Shown one piece after another: positions 59,042-64,000 of a DNA stretch of 64,000 nucleotides (positions within the stretch are counted from its first letter, which is position 1; each line of letters begins with the position of its first letter). The stretch covers positions 50,054-114,053 of the forward strand of contig CH001351.1 in NCBI GenBank assembly GCA_000149265.1, in the 5' to 3' direction. Source of the DNA: Ciona savignyi. Its lineage: Eukaryota > Chordata > Ascidiacea > Phlebobranchia > Cionidae. The notes under the pieces are model-generated. The model was given only the letters and a program-made list of their open reading frames with translations, searched no databases and was not told where the DNA came from. Both the position numbers and the translations under genes were made by a program.

Positions 59042-59389
59042 CTGTAAAACAAAACTCGTATAATCTGCCATCACTAATATCAGCAGTTCACGCAAACGAC
59101 CTTCAAAATCTTCGACTGATTGTGTGAGGTTTTGCGCTGCGCAGATGGTAAATATATAGGCCTAGTCAACTCTTGATTCTTCGTAAAACAAACGTCATTT
59201 CTTGGAAGAGTCAAGGATAGGAATCAGTAAATGGAGTCGCATTGACTGTTGCAGTGGGAACTTAGATCTGCAGAAAACTGCGATGCACACACTCGTTTCT
59301 GCGAAACAAAACGCGCAAGAAGCTTACCGAGCACTCGGTGATTTATATCAAAACCAAGTTAAGCGAGTGTCCAACAAGGGTTATTCAGT

Positions 59390-59490
59390 ACAGTCGTGTG
59401 GCCAAGCGGTTAACGCGACCGATGCATATATCTTCTCATATAAACAAAATCCGTCCTTTAGTGACGACCCCTGCATGACTTTCACTTGGT
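59390..59490 (+). repeat. tRNA-like repeat of duplication unit 2
   Basis: CAGTCGTGTGGCCAAGCGGT, TAACGCGACCGATGCATATA. It corresponds to 56312-56400 in unit 1. Confidence 0.6.
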
Positions 59491-60289
59491 AAAAAAACAA
59501 CAAATAAACATGGGTTATTCATCGCTTAGTGTTCAACAACATTCATTTAACACGCTAAAATTCTGCAAGCAAAAACGTATAAATCAAGCAGGCGAGGTAT
59601 AATTGAAATTATAATTTTCCGTTTCAGGACCATTCAGTTGTTTATATTCCTCCCTAAGTTATTTGATAGCTCCTTATCCCAAAAATCTTAAGATGTGGTA
59701 TTTTATCGAAATCGGTTTGGCGTATTAACGAATTCGGTTTGGCTAGTGGTACATTGTTAGCATAATAAAATAAGCATTTGTTGATTAAATTAACAATTTG
59801 CAATATGTATGGTCTTTATCTGTACTTCAATCAAAGGGAGTAATAAGTAGCCCACCGATAGCGATTTGAGAGGCAGTGTTACAAAGAGTGGCAAGTATAA
59901 AGGAGCGAAGTTTGTCGGCGCAAAAAAATTACTGTTGAAACTGGAGAAGGTCGTGCCACCCACCACACTGTACGATATATGTTGCTGCATGCAGAAACGA
60001 TCAGGTTCCCTGGTTACTTAATTCGCCTTCAAATTCTCTGTATATTTTGTCGGTTACAAAAGTGCTTTAGTTACAATAACTTTGTCATACAATTATTTGA
60101 TGTCTTGTGATTTAAATTACACTACAATAGATTTGGTTGTTCAACGATTTCCATGATGTGATTTTTTAATGTTATAACGCTCTATGTGCTTTTCATGCCC
60201 CGTGATAAAAGGTCCGTTGGCACGATAGAGAGTCATTTTATACAGAAAATTCGGCCACACGACTGTACACGGTGATGGTACCCGGGGCT

Positions 60290-60445
60290 CATCCGACCGG
60301 TATGTTAATGGGTTCTACCAAATTGAAGGAATGTATCAATTATACAACACACTGCAATAGCTCCGATAACCGGGCCGCTATCTGACGATTGATCGTGTGT
60401 TAACCCTTTCTTGTTTTCCCATTAACGAGGATAAACATGAATATC
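60290..60445 (+). repeat. SINE body with part deleted
   Basis: CCGACCGGTATGTTAATGGG joins the head directly to the GGTTCTACC region, then ACAACACACTGCAATAGCTC and the tail. A minus-strand tRNA-like scrap lies at 60250-60270. Confidence 0.65.
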
Positions 60446-60625
60446 CGATCCCAATCCCAAAATTACAATTAATATCTATGTTTTCTAAGAAACAAGATTT
60501 AGGGAAATCCCCTAGAATCTCGCGAAGTTTCAGACCGAAATTCAAACAACAATTCAACTGTTGAACAGCAAGAACTTATCCGGGTTCAATTACTCTGTGT
60601 TGTTTGGTTGATTTCAATCTGATAA

Positions 60626-60709
60626 ATGGACGACACGTTAAATATCAGCGGTTTGTCCGACGACGAAGAACACCTGACTTCGTCCCAAGTGTTACAACAG
60701 CTGGAAGAG
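60626..60709 (+). CDS. Probable first exon of a GINS4/SLD5-like gene
   Basis: ATG followed by 28 codons and a GTAACA donor. The peptide has SDDEEHLTSSQVLQQLEE, which resembles the start of GINS subunit 4 (SLD5; human VVLTPAELIERLEQAW), where the next residues would be AW-NEKFAPELL. No such continuation is found in the rest of the window, so exon 2 would lie beyond 64000, past the nested elements. SLD5 is part of the GINS replication complex with CDC45 and MCM2-7. The match is short; treat the name as a suggestion. Confidence 0.4.
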
Positions 60710-60991
60710 GTAACATTATTAACATATAACAAACAATGTTGACGCAATATTTTGTAAGGCTTCACTAATCTGTGGGCAGGACAACACACCATATCATTAG
60801 CGGGCGGGCCATATTGTCATTAACTTAAGCGGACGGGGTTTATCACGAGCGAAAAGAAGGTTTTTTATCATATGAGCGGAACAGGGTAAAGGTATTAAGT
60901 CATATAACAATATATACCCTTACCCTGCACCCCTTATGTTAGTGACAGGCAACACTAAAAGGAGGGAAACTGCTCACTAAACTATAAAAAC

Positions 60992-61236
60992 TATTCTGGT
61001 CGCTGGCTAGTCGGTTGTGTCCTTGGACAAGGCACTTTATGGGCATTGCCTGAACCCAGGCGGATTAATGGGTTCTACCAAAAATTGAAGGAACGTGTCT
61101 ATCATATACAACACAGTGTAATAGCTACGGTAACCCAACGATGGGCGCGAGGTGATCTGACGATTGCCCGTGTGATAACCCCCTTGGTTTTCCCATTCAC
61201 GGGAATAAAGATGAATATCCTAATCCTATCCTATTC
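60992..61236 (+). repeat. Main SINE inserted in MITE-A
   Basis: 5'-truncated plus-strand SINE from CTGGTCGCTGGCTAGTCGG to the CCTAATCCTATCCTAT tail. MITE sequence resumes with ACCCTGGTCTAAACACTAAT. Confidence 0.8.
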
Positions 61237-61295
61237 CTTACCCTGGTCTAAACACTAATCTTAACCCAAGAACTAACCCTAACTCCAATTTAAAC

Positions 61296-61426
61296 TGTAG
61301 TGTTCAACACACGATAGGTATAATACGTCCTTTATTATAAGTGTGTCGAGATGGAAAGAGACTGACGAGAGAGATGCCTCTGGCTTATATAGCCGGCATA
61401 ACATAGATATCTTAAATATCACTACA
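61296..61426 (-). repeat. 3' LTR
   Basis: 131 bp, bounded by TGTAGTG and CACTACA. On the minus strand it includes AATAAA (within TTATAATAAAGG) and lies directly after the polypurine tract. Confidence 0.9.
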
Positions 61427-61435
61427 TCCCCCTTT
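61427..61435 (-). other. Polypurine tract
   Basis: AAAGGGGGA on the minus strand immediately before the 3' LTR, the expected plus-strand primer site. Confidence 0.75.
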
Positions 61436-61519
61436 AAAGGATAATGAAAATAATGAGACCAGAAATTTAGGTACTATATCAATAACAAACAGTAATATAA
61501 AGGCATAACAAGTCTCCAT

Positions 61520-62078
61520 CCGGAAACCGTTATTCTTATATTCATTGTCAGTGTTCTGTTTTGGAGTGCCGGTCCTCGTGGCGATGCAGGCCTTGATTTC
61601 CGCTTTTGCTTTCTCCACGTTCCTCGGGAAGACCCGTTACTTTGAACACTGGCTTTTTTTCGCGACTCGGTGTCACTATGTACGTGTGGGTCTGCTTCTG
61701 GATTCGTTTAATGGTCGCCCCTTTGGACCCCACCACCACCCCACCCCTACGATTCGGTAAGGGACTCGAACTTTCACGGTGATGGTTCTCGGGTGAACGA
61801 TTACTGTCGGACGTCGCGTTAGTTGGACCGTTTATTATCGCGTGCTTTTTACGAGTTGCGCGAATTTGTGTGAAATGTTCAGCAGCGGATTGAACTTCTC
61901 CTCGAGCCATTGCGACGTCCTCCTTTCGGCCGGTAACCACAAACACTGGCTCCTCCCCACGCATCGGGGTTTTAATGTAAGTGTTCGTCTTCGCCCGGAG
62001 CGCTTTGATCTTGCATCCTCGTCTACCAACAATTTCTGCAACATGCTCCGAGCTCGGTACGGGCACGCATTCGGTCAT
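61520..62078 (-). pseudogene. MEX3-derived KH1-KH2 segment inside the retroelement
   Basis: From the Met of [12 protein letters not shown] (62078) the frame encodes a KH domain almost identical to animal MEX3, with the GRRG loop at 62016-62027, [14 protein letters not shown] and [16 protein letters not shown]2 follows with the GSKG loop at 61719-61730 and [25 protein letters not shown]3 proteins are RNA-binding translational regulators, some with RING domains; only the KH part is present. KH1 is in one frame with the upstream gag knuckles. At least three small indels shift the frame between the KH domains and within and after KH2 (the conserved VRVPYR stretch and KACIATRTG are in other frames), so this copy is decayed or contains sequencing errors. 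No intron is seen between KH1 and KH2. Confidence 0.85.
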
Positions 62079-62184
62079 GATTTGACCTTTCTTGATTTTC
62101 GTGACCTTCTCATCGGAATAGGTTGAAATCCGTCCTAGGTAGGCATCTGATTCTTCCGGAGTGATCAACGGTTGCAATCGATGC

Positions 62185-63753
62185 TTCGATTTACAAACAG
62201 TCTTAAAGTGATCACGTTTATCACAAGAAAAACATACTGCGCTTCTAGCAGGACAACTTGCTCTTTCGTGCGATGATGAGCCGCCACACCATTGGCAGTT
62301 ATTTGGTTTACGTCGGCATTGATTGCTTCCCCGCGACCACGCTTGTTCTTGTAGATGCTTTTCTACTGGCGTGCACCGCGTCCAACGATTGATTTCGTTC
62401 CTCTTTTAAAGTATTTTGTTGTTGCTTTACAACTTCGGTATTTCTGACCATGTTTACCGCTCTTTCGAGGGTTAAATCGCCGATCACTTGTAACCGTTCA
62501 GATAGTGAATCGTCGCTAATCCCCACGACTATTCTATCTCTTAACATTTCGTCTCTGAGCGTTCTATAGTTGCAATTTTCCGACATTTTATAGAGTGATG
62601 TAATAAAATCATCTATAGGCTCCCCAGCCTGTTGCGAGCGTCGATTAAACTTTGCCCTTTCAAATATTACATTTTGATGGGACATTGAAGTGCGCCGTAA
62701 ACTTAGTTTTTACGGCTTCATACCTTCCTCTTTCCGTTAAATTANNNNNNNNNNNNNNNNNNNNNNNNNNNNNNNNNNNNNNNNNNNNNNNNNNNNNNNN
62801 NNNNNNNNNNNNNNNNNNNNNNNNNNNNNNNNNNNNNNNNNNNNNNNNNNNNNNNNNNNNNNNNNNNNNNNNNNNNNNNNNNNNNNNNNNNNNNNNNNNN
62901 NNNNNNNNNNNNNNNNNNNNNNNNNNNNNNNNNNNNNNNNNNNNNNNNNNNNNNNNNNNNNNNNNNNNNNNNNNNNNNNNNNNNNNNNNNNNNNNNNNNN
63001 NNNNNNNNNNNNNNNNNNNNNNNNNNNNNNNNNNNNNNNNNNNNNNNNNNNNNNNNNNNNNNNNNNNNNNNNNNNNNNNNNNNNNNNNNNNNNNNNNNNN
63101 NNNNNNNNNNNNNNNNNNNNNNNNNNNNNNNNNNNNNNNNNNNNNNNNNNNNNNNNNNNNNNNNNNNNNNNNNNNNNNNNNNNNNNNNNNNNNNNNNNNN
63201 NNNNNNNNNNNNNNNNNNNNNNNNNNNNNNNNNNNNNNNNNNNNNNNNNNNNNNNNNNNNNNNNNNNNNNNNNNNNNNNNNNNNNNNNNNNNNNNNNNNN
63301 NNNNNNNNNNNNNNNNNNNNNNNNNNNNNNNNNNNNNNNNNNNNNNNNNNNNNNNNNNNNNNNNNNNNNNNNNNNNNNNNNNNNNNNNNNNNNNNNNNNN
63401 NNNNNNNNNNNNNNNNNNNNNNNNNNNNNNNNNNNNNNNNNNNNNNNNNNNNNNNNNNNNNNNNNNNNNNNNNNNNNNNNNNNNNNNNNNNNNNNNNNNN
63501 NNNNNNNNNNNNNNNNNNNNNNNNNNNNNNNNNNNNNNNNNNNNNNNNNNNNNNNNNNNNNNNNNNNNNNNNNNNNNNNNNNNNNNNNNNNNNNNNNNNN
63601 NNNNNNNNNNNNNNNNNNGATTTACTTGTTTGGACTGTGATTCGTCCACAGTCCCGATGCTTCCCGGTACCTCTCGAATCTTCGGATCCATGCAGACCAT
63701 GCTTCTGGAAAACTGAAGTCGAATACTTCCGGTGGAGCTATTTGAAACGACAT
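62185..63753 (-). pseudogene. gag of the LTR element (frameshifted, interrupted by gap)
   Basis: The N-terminal part begins at the ATG at 63751-63753 right after the PBS (MSFQIAPPEVFDF, AWIRRFERYREASGL) and enters a stop near 63620 unless the frame shifts. The C-terminal capsid part at 62308-62685 has the retrotransposon gag signature (FNRRSQQAGEPIDDFITSL, LRDRIVVGISD, LTLERAVNM). A one-base frame change near 62310-62400 then leads to two zinc knuckles at 62193-62297: CX2CX5HX4C and a canonical CX2CX4HX4C. The following ESDAYLG stretch is where gag-protease linkers of K02A2.6-like elements lie. The frame changes could be decay, error or, for the second, a programmed frameshift. Confidence 0.8.
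62745..63618. other. Assembly gap (874 N) inside gag
   Basis: Undetermined sequence. It must hold the centre of gag, given gag N-terminal sequence on one side and the capsid C-terminus on the other; open frames across it are artefacts. Confidence 0.95.
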
Positions 63754-63769
63754 CTCACTTCTGACACCA
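63754..63769 (-). other. Primer binding site (tRNA-Leu type)
   Basis: TGGTGTCAGAAGTGAG on the minus strand begins exactly at the 5' LTR boundary. It is complementary to a tRNA 3' end of the form CTTCTGACACCA, as in animal tRNA-Leu. The identity of the tRNA is inferred. Confidence 0.75.
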
Positions 63770-63900
63770 TGTAGTGTTCAACACACGATAGGTATAATAC
63801 GTCCTTTATTATAAGTGTGTCGAGATGGAAAGAGACTGACGAGAGAGATGCCTCTGGCTTATATAGCCGGCATAACATAGAGATCTTAAATATCACTACA
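63770..63900 (-). repeat. 5' LTR
   Basis: 131 bp copy of the LTR, same termini as the 3' LTR and nearly identical in sequence, followed on the minus strand directly by the PBS. Confidence 0.9.
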
Positions 63901-64000
63901 TAAACGAACTCTAATTTCATAATTTTTATTTTAATGTGCAGTTTCCCGCCTTCCCTCTTTTTCCCATTTTTGTTTCCCCCTGTTAGTGACAAAAATAGCC

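Larger units (their letters stand above)
61296..63900 (-). mobile_element. LTR retrotransposon (Ty3/gypsy-like) carrying MEX3 KH domains, no pol
   Basis: Two 131 bp LTRs in direct orientation, TG...CA termini, and a 5 bp target duplication TAAAC (61291-61295 and 63901-63905). Transcribed on the minus strand. Order: 5' LTR, PBS, gag (interrupted by an 874 N gap), two zinc knuckles, MEX3-derived KH1 and KH2, polypurine tract, 3' LTR. No protease, reverse transcriptase, RNase H or integrase can fit, because gag occupies both sides of the gap and only about 770 bp separate the knuckles from the 3' LTR. The element would therefore need a helper for mobility. LTRs differ at only about one position (ATAGATATC against ATAGAGATC), so the insertion is young. 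Confidence 0.9.
60948..63980 (+). mobile_element. MITE-A copy hosting a SINE and an LTR retrotransposon
   Basis: MITE parts lie at 60948-60991, 61237-61295 and 63901-63980. An 11 bp direct repeat TGTTAGTGACA flanks the whole (60937-60947 and 63981-63991). Confidence 0.85.

Noticed and set aside
62652..63716. Frames of about 350 codons at 62652-63716
   Set aside because: They exist only because 874 N cannot contain stop codons.

Overview
The window is AT-rich animal DNA with short-exon genes, GT-AG introns, almost no intergenic space free of repeats, and three runs of N (14003-14132, 29682-29781, 62745-63618). Protein matches to animal gankyrin, OGT, RNF38/44 and a class A GPCR, several likely start codons sitting directly after a splice-acceptor-like CAG (expected of spliced-leader trans-splicing), and a dense tRNA-derived SINE with a TATCC tail point to a tunicate, most likely a Ciona-type ascidian. 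That assignment is inference; no species marker was tested.

Layout. 2139-5417 (+): PSMD10/gankyrin, 5 exons, 226 aa. 6969-10280 (-): an unrecognised acidic protein, 5 exons, 395 aa. 11699-25405 (-): complete O-GlcNAc transferase OGT, 21 exons, 1042 aa. 27956-38083 (-): a peptide-type class A GPCR, 7 exons, 468 aa. 40896-52307 (-): an RNF38/RNF44-type RING-H2 ubiquitin ligase, 12 secure exons plus three tentative 5' ones. 55686-55977 and 58706-59041 (-): two tandem-duplicated genes for a small secreted Arg-rich peptide (60 and 61 aa). 60626-60709 (+): a probable first exon, possibly GINS4/SLD5. The exon models were built by hand from splice sites; phases close throughout for gankyrin, the acidic gene, OGT, the GPCR and RNF exons R4-R15.

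The rest is mobile DNA: about 35 copies or fragments of one ~290 bp tRNA-derived SINE, a second tRNA-like repeat, a hAT-type MITE with 8-11 bp target duplications, other hAT, pogo and piggyBac-like non-autonomous elements, and minisatellites lying in introns, some anchored exactly on splice junctions.

The most striking object is at 60937-63991. A MITE is interrupted by a SINE and by an LTR retrotransposon with two 131 bp LTRs, a 5 bp target duplication, PBS and PPT. The element has gag and two zinc knuckles but no pol. Where the protease should begin, the reading frame runs straight into two KH domains of the cellular RNA-binding protein MEX3. It looks like a retroelement that has captured a host gene, the arrangement of an acute transforming retrovirus. 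The copy carries several frameshifts.
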